Shown: positions 1 to 9,336 of the stretch, piece after piece
Numbering within the stretch: position 1 is the stretch's first letter
Layout of the letters: the number at the start of each line of letters is the position of its first letter
Assembly: GCF_000430665.1 (NCBI RefSeq)
Contig: NZ_AUML01000003.1
Coordinates: 124,001 to 188,000, forward strand
Direction of reading: 5' to 3'
Origin: Aquimarina muelleri DSM 19832
GTDB lineage: Bacteria > Bacteroidota > Bacteroidia > Flavobacteriales > Flavobacteriaceae
Length of the DNA stretch: 64,000 nt
Position numbers and translations under genes: made by a program
The notes under the pieces: model-generated
Told to the model about the DNA's origin: nothing
What the model saw: the letters and a program-made list of their open reading frames with translations, nothing else
Database searches by the model: none

Positions 1-2
1 GA

Positions 3-614
3 AAATCTTTGGGAGGAGTAGCGCAAAAAACCCGAGAGTCGATTATACTTTGTGAAGCAGCAGGGTATGATGTTATTATAATAGAAACAGTAGGCGTAGG
101 ACAAAGCGAGACAGCCGTACACAGCATGGTAGATTTCTTTTTATTACTAAAACTTGCAGGTGCTGGGGATGAGTTACAAGGAATCAAACGAGGTATTATA
201 GAAATGGCAGATGCCCTAGTTATCAATAAAGCAGATGGAGACAACACTTTACGTGCACAAAAAGCAAAAAATCAATTTAGCAAAGCATTACACTTATACC
301 CTCTTGCACAAAACAGTTGGTCTCCAGAAGTTTTAACCTGTAGCGCAATAGAAGGCTCTGGAATAGAAGAAATATGGCAACTAATACTTAAATATATAAA
401 AATTACTTCTGAAAATGGTTTTTTTGAAAAAAACAGAATTCAACAAAATAAATTTTGGTTATTACAAACAATAGAGGAACAATTAAAAAGCTCTTTTTAC
501 AATCATTCAAAAGTCAAAGCTGAATTAACTACACAAATCAAAGCTGTACAACAGCATAAAATAACCCCTTTTGCTGCTGCTCGATATTTATTAAAATTAA
601 GTTCTTCTACATAA
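3..614 (+). CDS. meaB: Methylmalonyl-CoA mutase-associated GTPase MeaB (ArgK family), 5' truncated
   Basis: This is the C-terminal part of a G3E-family GTPase that chaperones adenosylcobalamin loading and protection of methylmalonyl-CoA mutase in the cytoplasm. The reading frame is open to the left edge, so the P-loop (G1) lies outside the window. Visible are the LGGVA-KTRE segment typical of MeaB, the G3 region ETVGVGQSE, the G4 motif NKAD, the G5-like [12 protein letters not shown], and the C-terminal helical dimerisation arm. An internal TTG at position 9 is not a credible start, because family similarity continues upstream of it. The mutase genes are not in the window. It ends just before a strong bidirectional terminator. 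Confidence 0.9.
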   Translation, partial: KSLGGVAQKTRESIILCEAAGYDVIIIETVGVGQSETAVHSMVDFFLLLKLAGAGDELQGIKRGIIEMADALVINKADGDNTLRAQKAKNQFSKALHLYPLAQNSWSPEVLTCSAIEGSGIEEIWQLILKYIKITSENGFFEKNRIQQNKFWLLQTIEEQLKSSFYNHSKVKAELTTQIKAVQQHKITPFAAARYLLKLSSST

Positions 615-639
615 TAGCTTAAAAAAAAAGTACTTTATC

Positions 640-697
640 ATACTTTTATAATAAAAAAGCAGGAGTTTACAATTCCTGCTTTTTTATTATAAAGTAT
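640..697. terminator. Bidirectional intrinsic terminator
   Basis: Long near-perfect inverted repeat. The core GCAGGA/TCCTGC is extended by A-run and T-run arms and then by TATAAT-type arms on both sides. The symmetry gives a U-tract on either strand. It sits between the convergent meaB (+) and the acidic small protein gene (-), so it can end both transcripts. Confidence 0.85.
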
Positions 698-750
698 CGT
701 TTATTTCAACACTGAGTATAAACTATTTAATGATATTACACTATTTGACT

Positions 751-1044
751 TTAATCCATATCATCTTCATCGCTATTTACTTCCTCAGGAATATCAGCAT
801 CTGACCCTGTATTGTCATCATCATCGTCATCATCAAAACTTTGCATAGTATCTGCCAAACGCTTACTAATCTTAACCAGATAAATAGTCTCTTCAGTTCT
901 TACCTCAACAGCTTCAATGGTTTCATTATGTTGATTCTTAAACGCTATAATATCACGGTCTTCATACCCATCTGGAAATTTCTCTACCAGAAGATTTAAA
1001 ATATCTTTATTTAACTTTTTATAGTCAACAATTACTCTTTTCAT
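751..1044 (-). CDS. Small protein with highly acidic C-terminal tail, function unknown
   Basis: 97 residues. Residues 1-65 look like a compact folded domain (MKRVIVDYKKLNKDILNLL start, then beta-rich EAVEVRTEETIYLVKISKR). Residues about 69-97 are almost only Asp/Glu, including a run of seven Asp. No signal peptide or membrane segment, so probably cytoplasmic. It is the last gene downstream of the polyamine enzymes (27-nt gap from the DHS-like gene) and could be co-transcribed. The acidic tail could bind basic proteins or polycations such as polyamines, but that is speculation. Similar short proteins are widespread in Flavobacteria as hypotheticals. Confidence 0.75.
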   Translation of the reverse strand: MKRVIVDYKKLNKDILNLLVEKFPDGYEDRDIIAFKNQHNETIEAVEVRTEETIYLVKISKRLADTMQSFDDDDDDDNTGSDADIPEEVNSDEDDMD

Positions 1045-1071
1045 GGATTAGTAGGTTTTATGAGTTTAAAT

Positions 1072-2049
1072 TTACATATCTAACAAATAGGCAAATAATA
1101 AAGGGGCTACTATAGTTGCATCACTCTCTATTATAAACTTTGGAGTATCTATATCTAACTTACCCCAAGTAATTTTTTCATTAGGCACGGCTCCAGAATA
1201 AGATCCATAACTGGTTGTCGAATCTGAAATTTGACAAAAATAACTCCAAAACGGAGTATCTGTTCTCTCCATATCCTGATATAACATTGGTACTACACAT
1301 ATAGGAAAATCCCCTGCTATTCCTCCTCCTATTTGAAAAAAACCTATTCCCTGTTTTGAGTTATCAGTATACCAATCTGCAAGAAAAGTCATATATTCTA
1401 TTCCTGATTTCATAGTACTGGCTTGAAGTTCTCCTTTTAAGACATACGAAGCGAATATATTTCCCATAGTACTATCTTCCCAACCAGGAACTACTATTGG
1501 CAAATTTTTCTCTGCAGCAGCATACATCCAAGAATCTTTGATATCTATTTCATAATACTCTTCTAAAACTCCTGAAAGCAAAAGCTTATACATAAACTCA
1601 TGAGGAAAATATCGCTCTCCTTTTGCTTCGGCGTCTTTCCATATCTTAAAAATATGCTTCTGTAATCTCCTAAAAGCTTCTTCTTCTGGGATACAAGTAT
1701 CTGTTACCCTGTTTAATCCTTTTTCTAACAAATCCCACTCTTCTTTTGGAGTAAGGTCTCTATAATTAGGCACACGTTTATAGTGTGAGTGAGCAACAAG
1801 ATTCATTATATCCTCTTCAAGATTGGCTCCTGTACAAGATATAATATCTACCTTATCCTGACGGATAACTTCTGCAAATATCTTCCCTAATTCGGCTGTA
1901 CTCATTGCTCCCGCAAGAGAAACTAGCATTTTAGCACCATTATCAAGTTGATCCTCATATCCTTTTGCTGCATCGACTAACGCCGCCGCATTAAAATGCA
2001 AATAGTATTTTTGGATAAAATCTGATATAGGTCCTTTAGTTTTCGTCAT
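1072..2049 (-). CDS. Deoxyhypusine synthase-family protein (probable polyamine aminobutyltransferase)
   Basis: 325 residues, NAD-dependent deoxyhypusine synthase fold. In eukaryotes and archaea the family moves an aminobutyl group from spermidine to a lysine of eIF5A. Bacteria lack that substrate, and bacterial members are thought to make homospermidine or related polyamines. Visible: the N-terminal LVSLAGAMSTAELG segment, the IISCTGANLEED NAD-site segment, a glycine-rich FFQIGGGIAGDF stretch, and the C-terminal WGK motif (ITWGKLDID) that carries the catalytic lysine in characterised enzymes. It overlaps the upstream agmatinase gene by 14 nt, so the two are translationally coupled. Family assignment is secure; the acceptor substrate is inferred from the operon. 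Confidence 0.85.
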   Translation of the reverse strand: MTKTKGPISDFIQKYYLHFNAAALVDAAKGYEDQLDNGAKMLVSLAGAMSTAELGKIFAEVIRQDKVDIISCTGANLEEDIMNLVAHSHYKRVPNYRDLTPKEEWDLLEKGLNRVTDTCIPEEEAFRRLQKHIFKIWKDAEAKGERYFPHEFMYKLLLSGVLEEYYEIDIKDSWMYAAAEKNLPIVVPGWEDSTMGNIFASYVLKGELQASTMKSGIEYMTFLADWYTDNSKQGIGFFQIGGGIAGDFPICVVPMLYQDMERTDTPFWSYFCQISDSTTSYGSYSGAVPNEKITWGKLDIDTPKFIIESDATIVAPLLFAYLLDM

Positions 2050-2974
2050 CGTATAAATTTAATTTCTTAGTTTTCGAAGAGTCTTTTTCTGTTTGAGCAC
2101 CTTCATATTGTTGATCTGCTTTCTGCCCCATGAATTTATAACTCAACATCTTATAATATAATTTTGCAGCTAAGAAATCAGAAGATTTATCAACTTCATT
2201 AGGACAAAGCTCTACGATATCAAAACCTACTACATTTTTTTCTTTAAAAACTTCTTTTAAAAATTCTAAAGTTTCGTACCAAAATAAACCTCCTGGTTCT
2301 GGCGTTCCTGTAGAAGGTAATATAGAAGGATCAAATGCATCTAAATCAAATGTTATAAACACATTATCTGTCATTTGTTCAATAGCATTATCCATCCAAT
2401 ATTCATCTGTTACCATATCGTGCGCAAAATAGGTTTTATCCTCATTCATTACACTTCGCTCCAAAACATCCATACTACGAATCCCTACTTGGATCAGATT
2501 AGTCTTTTGGCTTGCTTCATACACAGCACAGGCATGATTACATTTTGTACCTTCATATTCTGATCTTAAATCTGCATGTGCATCGATATGCAAAACAGTA
2601 AGATTATCAAAACATTCATCAAAAGCACGAATAGTTCCTATTGAAACGGAGTGTTCTCCTCCAAAAACAGTTACAAACTTGTTTCTTTTAATATACTTTT
2701 TTGTCATTTCATGAACAGCATCCACCATAGCTTCGGGAGAACCATTTTCTTTAATTGGATCTACAAGAAACACCCCTTGTTTGTATACCTCGGTATCTGT
2801 TTCTATATCATATAGCTCCATGTTTTTTGAAGCTTCCAAAAACGCTTCTGGACCTTTGTCAGATCCTTTTTGCCAGGTACTTGTTCCATCATAAGGAACA
2901 GGGATCAATACCACTTTGGCGTTATCTAATTTAGCATGTTTGTCGGGAATACCCGCATAATTATTAGTTTCCAT
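2036..2974 (-). CDS. speB: Agmatinase / ureohydrolase family enzyme
   Basis: 312 residues. Hydrolyses agmatine to putrescine and urea using a binuclear manganese centre in the cytoplasm. The three metal-ligand blocks are present in order: GGEHS near residue 107, the HIDAHAD block, and FDLDAFDPSILP, followed by STGTPEPGG typical of agmatinase-type ureohydrolases. It overlaps the arginine decarboxylase gene upstream by 11 nt and the deoxyhypusine-synthase-like gene downstream by 14 nt. This gives a tight Arg to agmatine to putrescine to higher-polyamine operon. Arginase or formiminoglutamase activity is a less likely alternative given the neighbours. Confidence 0.9.
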   Translation of the reverse strand: METNNYAGIPDKHAKLDNAKVVLIPVPYDGTSTWQKGSDKGPEAFLEASKNMELYDIETDTEVYKQGVFLVDPIKENGSPEAMVDAVHEMTKKYIKRNKFVTVFGGEHSVSIGTIRAFDECFDNLTVLHIDAHADLRSEYEGTKCNHACAVYEASQKTNLIQVGIRSMDVLERSVMNEDKTYFAHDMVTDEYWMDNAIEQMTDNVFITFDLDAFDPSILPSTGTPEPGGLFWYETLEFLKEVFKEKNVVGFDIVELCPNEVDKSSDFLAAKLYYKMLSYKFMGQKADQQYEGAQTEKDSSKTKKLNLYDDEN

Positions 2975-4364
2975 TATAACCTAATATTTGTAATAAATCT
3001 TCGCTTTTTTGTTGTTCGCTGAACAATTGTGTTGTTAAATTACCACTTTTATCTCTATCTATCAAAATATGTTTTGGTTGAGGGATCAAACAATGTTGTA
3101 ATCCTCCAAATCCACCTATCGTTTCCTGATATGCTCCTGTATTAAAAAAACCAATATATAAAGGTTTATCCTTTCTATATTTAGGTAAATATATAGCATT
3201 CATGTTTTGTTCACTATTATAATAATCATCACTATCACAGGTCAAACCTCCCAACAAAACCCGTTCATACTCATCATTCCATCTATTAATTGCTAACATC
3301 ACAAAACGTCTGTTTATTGCCCAAGTATCTGGCAAAGTTGTAATAAAAGAAGAATCAATCATATTCCACTTTTCTCTATCATTTTGTTGTTTCTGATACA
3401 AAATTTCATAAATAGCCCCTCCGCTTTCTCCCACTGTAAAACTTCCAAATTCTGTAAAGATATCTGGTACAGGGACATTTGCTTCTTGACACGCAAGATT
3501 AATCTGGTTTATGATTTCATCAATCATATATTGGTAATCATAATTAAATGCAAGAGAGTTTTTAATAGGAAAACCTCCCCCTATGTTTAAGCTATCTAAA
3601 GTTGGACATACTTTTTTAAGTTGTACATATACTTTTAAGCACTTAAGTAATTCGTTCCAATAATATGCAGTATCACGAATTCCTGTATTAATAAAAAAGT
3701 GAAGCATTTTTAGCTCTACTTTATCATTCCCTTTAATTTGTTTATTAAAAAAAGGAACTATATTCTTATATCCTATACCTAATCGAGAAGTATAAAATTC
3801 GAACTTAGGCTCTTCTTCTGATGCTATCCTTACTCCAATCTGAAATTTGCCATCTATCTCTTCTGCAAGTAGATCGATCTCTTCATAATTATCTATTATA
3901 GGAATACAATTACGATGTCCATTATTAATCAATCTTCCTATATTGGTTATATATTGATCTCTTTTAAAACCATTACAAAGTATAAAAGTATCATTAGATA
4001 TTTTACCTTTTTTCTTTAGTTTTTCTACAATATCTATATCAAAAGCAGATGAGGTTTCAATATGGACATCGTTATTAAGAACTTCATTTAGTACATGCTC
4101 AAAATGTGAGCTTTTAGTACAATAACAGTAATGATAAGATCCTTGATAATTGTTTTTATCAATAGATGTACTAAACCATTTTTTTGCTCTATTGATATTT
4201 TCAGATATCCTAGGTAAGTAGGTAAATTTTAAAGGTGCCCCGTATTTTTCTACAAGTCCCATTAAATCTATTCCATGAAAAGATAATTTATTGTTATTTA
4301 AGTCAAATTCTTCTTGCGGGAAATAGTATGTTTGATCAATTAGATCTATATATTTTATATTCAT
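2964..4364 (-). CDS. speA: Arginine decarboxylase, PLP-dependent, fold type III
   Basis: 466 residues. Decarboxylates arginine to agmatine, the first step of the operon. The alanine-racemase-like barrel starts near residue 40. The PLP lysine is probably the one in the YCYCTKSS segment around residue 85. The glycine-rich LNIGGGFPIK block follows. It is shorter than the approximately 630-residue E. coli SpeA but similar to the compact Bacteroidota type. The start ATG is preceded by a 454-nt divergent intergenic region shared with the BCCT carrier gene, and no clean promoter box was seen there. Substrate choice (Arg rather than a diamino acid) rests largely on the adjacent agmatinase. Confidence 0.85.
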   Translation of the reverse strand: MNIKYIDLIDQTYYFPQEEFDLNNNKLSFHGIDLMGLVEKYGAPLKFTYLPRISENINRAKKWFSTSIDKNNYQGSYHYCYCTKSSHFEHVLNEVLNNDVHIETSSAFDIDIVEKLKKKGKISNDTFILCNGFKRDQYITNIGRLINNGHRNCIPIIDNYEEIDLLAEEIDGKFQIGVRIASEEEPKFEFYTSRLGIGYKNIVPFFNKQIKGNDKVELKMLHFFINTGIRDTAYYWNELLKCLKVYVQLKKVCPTLDSLNIGGGFPIKNSLAFNYDYQYMIDEIINQINLACQEANVPVPDIFTEFGSFTVGESGGAIYEILYQKQQNDREKWNMIDSSFITTLPDTWAINRRFVMLAINRWNDEYERVLLGGLTCDSDDYYNSEQNMNAIYLPKYRKDKPLYIGFFNTGAYQETIGGFGGLQHCLIPQPKHILIDRDKSGNLTTQLFSEQQKSEDLLQILGYNGN

Positions 4365-4818
4365 TATTATTATTAAACATGCTTAAAAAAAGCGTTAAAA
4401 AAAACAGATATCCAAACTAAAGAATAACAAATATCAAACTCTTATCAACTTACATGTAGTTGGTAAAAAAAAATAGTCATGCTGACTTGAAATAATAGTA
4501 AAAACAGAAGTAAAATCTAAGTTTCGGGGGCTTATCCAATAAGCCATACTTGAAAGTAACTTCCTGCCATTCAAGACTCCGAATCTAAAAACACTTGTCA
4601 TAATGTCTAGCTATATGCTATTGCAATTCTAAACAAAAAAAATGAGACTTTGAGATATTGACAAAAAAAAGTGTACTATTTTTTTATTTTTATTACTTCT
4701 GAAAAAAAAAGAAGTTTTTTACTATGTACAAGACCTTTCTCAAAACTTTTTAAGACATTTATAATCTTATATCGCATTTTTTTATCTAAAGCTATGTTGC
4801 AAAACAAAAACAAATTCT
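4365..4818. other. Divergent intergenic region between polyamine operon and BCCT gene
   Basis: 454 nt without coding signal, A- and T-rich at both ends but with a more GC-rich centre (about 4519-4588) that folds into a neat three-way junction, listed separately. A near-palindrome CAACTTACATGTAGTTG lies around 4447-4463. No convincing TTG-N19-TAnnTTTG promoter was found on either strand. Confidence 0.6.
4519..4588. ncRNA. Candidate structured RNA or cis-element: three-way junction
   Basis: Three nested inverted repeats fit a three-helix junction. P1 is TTCGG (4523-4527) with CCGAA (4579-4583), extended by AG/CT. P2 is GGCTTAT (4529-4535) with ATAAGCC (4539-4545) over a 3-nt loop. P3 is CTTGAA (4549-4554) with TTCAAG (4570-4575) over a 15-nt loop. 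Junction strands are only 1-3 nt. It could belong to the leader of either divergent gene: minus strand toward speA about 155 nt away, plus strand toward the BCCT gene about 230 nt away. It does not match a riboswitch class I recognise; its strand and function are open. Confidence 0.35.
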
Positions 4819-6342
4819 ATGAAATTTGATATTAAAAAAAATAGTTTACTATTCATTTCTATAGCAATACTACTATTTTTTTCTTTTTTCTTATACTTTT
4901 TTACTCTTGAGTCCTATGACTATATCGAATCTTTTTCAATACATATAAGACAACTATTTGGTAGATTTTACCTATGGCTAGGTCTTTCATGTGTTTTATT
5001 ATTAATTTTATTAGCTTTTTCTTCATGGGGCAAACATCGATTAGGTAAAGCTTCAGACAAACCTCAATTTTCCAGATTGGCATGGATATCTATGCTATAT
5101 AGTGCTGGAATGGGAGCTGGAATATTGTTGCGAGCGATACAAGAACCTGTATTTATGATGCACAACCCTCCAATTAAAAATAATATCAGTACAAAAACCA
5201 TCGCATTAGAATATACATTTTATCAATGGGGATTTACGGCTTGGGCATTTTATGCCGTTTTTGCTATTGCAATGGGTTATTATTTGTTTGTAAAATCTAA
5301 GAAGGTATTATCTAGTAGCGCTTTCTCCTCTATAGAGGATTTGATTAACTCTAAAAGATCTAAAAACATTATCTTTGGAAGTATCGATATTCTAGCTATC
5401 TTAACTACTGTTTTTGGATTAGTTGCTGCCATTGGTTTAGGAACCACACAAATTGAAGGTGGATTAAATCATCTTTTTAATGAAAATTTTGGACTTAAAG
5501 GAACCATTTTAATTTTATTAATTATTTCTCTTCTAGCTTTTACATCTGTTTTTAGGGGCGTTAATAAAGGTATCAAAATAATATCCACCTGGAATATTTA
5601 TATTACCATAGGTCTTTTGATTTTTGTGTTTTTACAAAATGATGTTTTATCTATTATAACTCAATTTTGCACTTCGCTGTATCATTATATTATTGATTTT
5701 ATACCTTTAAGTTTAGCATATGGAGAATATAATCCCGGAGAAGCTTTTTTAACAGATTGGACCTATTATTATTGGGCATTCTGGTTAGCTTGGGCTCCTT
5801 TTACAGGTATTTTTATTGCTCGTATTTCTAAAGGTCGTACAATACGCGAGGTTATTATAGGTGTATTATTAGTACCCTCTATGGGAACATTTTTTTGGTT
5901 TACCACTTTTGGTCAATCTGCTTTTGAGATTATTGAAAGTTTTGAAGTGTACCAAGGGCAATTCGATAATGTGTTTAGTTCTATTTTTGTTTTCTTTGAA
6001 AATTATCCATTTCAAGGGTTTATAAATACACTTATCATATTACTTTTAATAAGCTTTTTAGTTACTTCGCTAGATTCTGCTATTTTTGTATTAAGTATGT
6101 TTACAGATAACGGAAAACAAGAACCATCAAAAAAACATCGAATTTTATGGAGTATAATCCTTACTGTTTTTTCTATAGCAATTATCTTATTAGGAAATGC
6201 CAAAGCAGATATTAATGTATTAATAGCAATGCAAAAGCTCCTTATTATAACATCTCTACCTTTTTCGTTACTCATGGTTTTAATGATTATATTATTTTTT
6301 AGAGATTACAAAAAAAACCTACATACTAGCTATTCCAAATAA
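4819..6342 (+). CDS. BCCT-family transporter (betaine/choline/carnitine type)
   Basis: 507 residues with about 12 hydrophobic helices; an inner-membrane secondary carrier, usually for quaternary-ammonium osmolytes driven by sodium or protons. The signature glycine stretch GMGAGILLRAIQEPVF lies near residue 98. The tryptophan-rich segment WTYYYWAFWLAWAPFTG is followed by IARISKGRTIREV, both diagnostic of BCCT proteins. The first motif departs from the usual GMGIGLxFWG form (no W-G, an Arg instead), so substrate or coupling may differ. It is divergent from speA and 39 nt upstream of the PBP gene. The usual role would be osmoprotectant uptake, fitting a marine habitat. Confidence 0.9.
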   Translation: MKFDIKKNSLLFISIAILLFFSFFLYFFTLESYDYIESFSIHIRQLFGRFYLWLGLSCVLLLILLAFSSWGKHRLGKASDKPQFSRLAWISMLYSAGMGAGILLRAIQEPVFMMHNPPIKNNISTKTIALEYTFYQWGFTAWAFYAVFAIAMGYYLFVKSKKVLSSSAFSSIEDLINSKRSKNIIFGSIDILAILTTVFGLVAAIGLGTTQIEGGLNHLFNENFGLKGTILILLIISLLAFTSVFRGVNKGIKIISTWNIYITIGLLIFVFLQNDVLSIITQFCTSLYHYIIDFIPLSLAYGEYNPGEAFLTDWTYYYWAFWLAWAPFTGIFIARISKGRTIREVIIGVLLVPSMGTFFWFTTFGQSAFEIIESFEVYQGQFDNVFSSIFVFFENYPFQGFINTLIILLLISFLVTSLDSAIFVLSMFTDNGKQEPSKKHRILWSIILTVFSIAIILLGNAKADINVLIAMQKLLIITSLPFSLLMVLMIILFFRDYKKNLHTSYSK

Positions 6343-6381
6343 TCTTTTATTTTAGGCGTTATCTATTTCGTTATTACAATT

Positions 6382-8628
6382 ATGATAAAAAAAATATTAC
6401 AAAAAAAATGGGTCAAATGGTTTTTCTTTTTACTAGTTGGATTCGTTTTCTTAGGCTCCTGTTTTTATGCAAGTATTTATTTTGGTTTTTGGGGAAAACT
6501 ACCCAATAAAGAACAATTAAGTTCTTTAAAACAATCTGAAGCTACACAGGTACTAGATAAAAACGGTCGTATGATTGGTAAATATTATATTTACGACAGA
6601 CAACCCATAACTTATGAGGATCTACCTAAACATCTAATCGATGCCCTTATCGCTACAGAAGATATCCGTTTTTACGATCATGATGGAGTAGACAACACTA
6701 GTCTCTTACGGGTATTTTTTAAAACGATTCTTTTACGCGACAAGTCTTCTGGAGGAGGTAGTACTATTACATTACAACTAGCTAAAAATCTTTTTGGAAG
6801 AAAGAAATACCCCGTTTTTAGTACTGTTATAAATAAACTAAAAGAATCTTTTATCGCTAAAAGAATAGAAGATATTTACTCTAAAAAAGAGATTCTTACT
6901 TTGTATTTTAATACGGTTCCGTTTTCTGACAATACATACGGTATTGAGAGCGCCGCACAAAAATTCTTTAATAAAACCACACAACAGTTAACCTTATCCC
7001 AAGCCGCTACTCTTATCGGAACATTAAAGGCTAATCATAGTTTCAATCCAAGACTTTTTCCTGAAAGAAGTCAATTAAGAAGAGATGTAGTTTTACAACA
7101 AATGGTAAAATATAACTACATCAGTACAAGTCGTTCTAATCAAACAATGAGCCAGCCTATCCGCCTCGATTATCAGCATTTTAATCATGATCTTGGATTA
7201 GCTCCTTATTTTAGAGAAGAGGTTAAAAAAGAACTTGTTAATATTCTAGAAAAATACAAAAAAGAAGATAGCACCACTTATGATATTTATAAAGATGGTT
7301 TAATCGTTTATACTACTATAGATCACAAAATACAATCTATGGCAGAAGAAGCTCTAAAAGAACACATGGTAGTTTTACAAAAAGAATATGAAAAATCCTT
7401 TGGCAATGATGCTCCTTGGAAAAACAACTCTGATTTGGTTAAAAATACTATAAAAAACCTTACTACTTACACCCTATACAAAGAACAAGGATTAACCGAA
7501 TCTCAAATTGAAGATTCTCTTTCTATAAAAAAAGACATGGAGTTATTTGAATGGAAAGGAAATATTACTAAAAAAGCATCTTCTTTAGACAGTATACGTC
7601 ATTATTTAAAATTTTTAAATGCTGGGATGATTGCTATAGAACCAACTACAGGTGCTGTACAAGCTTATCTTGGCGGAATTGATTATCGCTATTTTAAATA
7701 CGATCATGTTTCGCAAAGCGAACGGCAAGTGGGCTCTACTTTTAAGCCGTTTGTTTACACTGCTGCTATAGAAAACGGTATGAAACCCTGTACTTATTTT
7801 TCTACCAAAGAAATTACTTATACCAACTTGGGTAACTGGACTCCTAAAAACTCTTCGAAAGAAGAGGATTCTCATCTTAATTTTACTTTAGAAAAAGCTT
7901 TAAGTACTTCTGTCAATACCATAGCCGTAAAAGTATTAAATGAAGTAGGCATACCTAAAGTTGTAGAACAAGTAAGAAAATTAGGAATCAAAACTAAACT
8001 ATCTGAAGAACCCGCCATGGCATTGGGTACAGATGGCATTAAATTAAATGAATTAGCTGGAGCTTACGCTAGTTATGTAAATAATGGTAAAGCAGTAAAA
8101 CCGTATTATATTTCTAAAATAGAAGACAAAAAAGGCAATCTAATTGCTTCTTTTGAACCACAAATAGCAGAAAAACCTGCTTATAGTGAATATACTAAGC
8201 AAGTACTTTTAGAGATGATGAAATCTACTGTAAAAAATGGTACTGCTGCTAGACTTAGAACGTCTTATAATCTACAAAATGAAATTGCAGGAAAAACAGG
8301 AACTACACAAGATAATAAAGATGGTTGGTTTGTTGGTATTACACCTAATTTGGTAACTGTTACTTGGGTAGGAAACGACAACTATAATATTGGATTTAAA
8401 ACCACTACTTTAGGGCAAGGAGCAAATACGGCTTTACCTATATTTGCAAAATTATATCAAAAAATGAATCTAGATAGTACTTTTGATTCTATTACTAAAA
8501 GTAAGTTTGAAGAAACTCCTAAAAATATCCTAAATGACTTGGATTGTAAACCTGAAAAAAGAGATAATTTTTTGAAACGTATTTTTGGAAAAAAGAGAAA
8601 AAACAAAAAGTTTGGTAAAGCTACCTAA
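6382..8628 (+). CDS. Bifunctional class A penicillin-binding protein (transglycosylase/transpeptidase)
   Basis: 748 residues. Polymerises and crosslinks peptidoglycan on the outer face of the inner membrane. One N-terminal membrane anchor (residues about 12-34). The GT51 glycosyltransferase has the catalytic-glutamate motif ATEDIRFYDHDGVD (Glu93), then GGGSTITLQLAKNLF and a donor-site block EILTLYFNTVPF. The transpeptidase has the SxxK nucleophile motif STFK near residue 453, the SVN motif in LSTSVNTIA, and KTGT near residue 637. All catalytic motifs are intact. The lysine-rich C-terminus is short. It follows the BCCT gene by 39 nt. PBP1A-like, though PBP1C cannot be fully excluded. Confidence 0.93.
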   Translation: MIKKILQKKWVKWFFFLLVGFVFLGSCFYASIYFGFWGKLPNKEQLSSLKQSEATQVLDKNGRMIGKYYIYDRQPITYEDLPKHLIDALIATEDIRFYDHDGVDNTSLLRVFFKTILLRDKSSGGGSTITLQLAKNLFGRKKYPVFSTVINKLKESFIAKRIEDIYSKKEILTLYFNTVPFSDNTYGIESAAQKFFNKTTQQLTLSQAATLIGTLKANHSFNPRLFPERSQLRRDVVLQQMVKYNYISTSRSNQTMSQPIRLDYQHFNHDLGLAPYFREEVKKELVNILEKYKKEDSTTYDIYKDGLIVYTTIDHKIQSMAEEALKEHMVVLQKEYEKSFGNDAPWKNNSDLVKNTIKNLTTYTLYKEQGLTESQIEDSLSIKKDMELFEWKGNITKKASSLDSIRHYLKFLNAGMIAIEPTTGAVQAYLGGIDYRYFKYDHVSQSERQVGSTFKPFVYTAAIENGMKPCTYFSTKEITYTNLGNWTPKNSSKEEDSHLNFTLEKALSTSVNTIAVKVLNEVGIPKVVEQVRKLGIKTKLSEEPAMALGTDGIKLNELAGAYASYVNNGKAVKPYYISKIEDKKGNLIASFEPQIAEKPAYSEYTKQVLLEMMKSTVKNGTAARLRTSYNLQNEIAGKTGTTQDNKDGWFVGITPNLVTVTWVGNDNYNIGFKTTTLGQGANTALPIFAKLYQKMNLDSTFDSITKSKFEETPKNILNDLDCKPEKRDNFLKRIFGKKRKNKKFGKAT

Positions 8629-8660
8629 TGATATACTATAGCTAATAGAAAACATTAAAA

Positions 8661-8754
8661 TCAATACCCTCGGAGCAAGCTCACGAGGTTACTTCTGAAA
8701 ATATATTTTGCGAGGCTAGCCTCGGAGAATTAAACTCCACAATGTGGATTAAAC
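8661..8754. repeat. Dispersed palindromic repeat element, copy 1
   Basis: About 94 bp made of successive hairpins. The first is CCTCG-GAGC-AA-GCTC-A-CGAGG. After a conserved TTC-GAAAATATATTTTG spacer come GAGGCTAGCCTC, GGAG-AATTAAA-CTCC, and CCACAATGTGG. A second copy with the same order and about 80% identity lies at 16490-16587. This copy runs into the stop codon of the PAP2 phosphatase gene, between convergent genes. The organisation resembles REP/MITE-type repeats and could also act as a bidirectional terminator. Confidence 0.75.
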
Positions 8755-9327
8755 ACTTGCTTCTCCGTATTTTTTTACCAATAATGTATGTAACTTAAAT
8801 GCCCCTACTCCTAATAAAATACCTATAGCCATACCTGTAATAATATCTCCTGGATAATGCACTCCTATATATATCCTGCTATAACTTACAACAATAGACC
8901 AAACTACCATAAATGGAAAAATATACTTTAGATGTTTTTTTAAAGCTAATCCTGCAAAAAAAGCCAATGCCATAGAATTTGCAGCATGACCAGAAAAATA
9001 CCCATGTCGTCCACATCTCTCTGCTATAAAACGTGTAAAGTCAGACACTCCATCAGCTCGACAAGGCCTAGGCCTCATAAATAAAACGTTCTTAAATAAA
9101 TTGGATAACTGATCTGTAGCAGTAATCATTAATGCTACAACAATCAATGTAATAATAGTTCCTCTTACACCAAAATATTTGTAAAAAAACAGTAGCAATA
9201 CTGCATACAAGGGAATTTGATAAAACTTCTCAGTCATAAATAACCAGAACCCATCCCATGCTGGAACTCCTAGATTATTAAGGTATAAAAAAAGATCTTT
9301 ATCTAATTGTATAAGCTCATCCATCAT
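8749..9327 (-). CDS. PAP2-superfamily membrane phosphatase
   Basis: 192 residues, about five membrane helices, inner membrane. The acid-phosphatase signature is complete in three parts: K-x6-RP as KNVLFMRPRP, the PSGH-type motif as FSGHAANS, and SR-x5-H-x3-D as SRIYIGVHYPGD. Members dephosphorylate undecaprenyl pyrophosphate, phosphatidic acid or phosphatidylglycerol phosphate. The substrate here cannot be told from sequence. The stop codon lies inside a dispersed palindromic repeat. It starts 9 nt downstream of the 75-residue gene, so the pair is probably one transcript. Confidence 0.9.
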   Translation of the reverse strand: MMDELIQLDKDLFLYLNNLGVPAWDGFWLFMTEKFYQIPLYAVLLLFFYKYFGVRGTIITLIVVALMITATDQLSNLFKNVLFMRPRPCRADGVSDFTRFIAERCGRHGYFSGHAANSMALAFFAGLALKKHLKYIFPFMVVWSIVVSYSRIYIGVHYPGDIITGMAIGILLGVGAFKLHTLLVKKYGEASV

Positions 9328-9336
9328 TGTTATATA

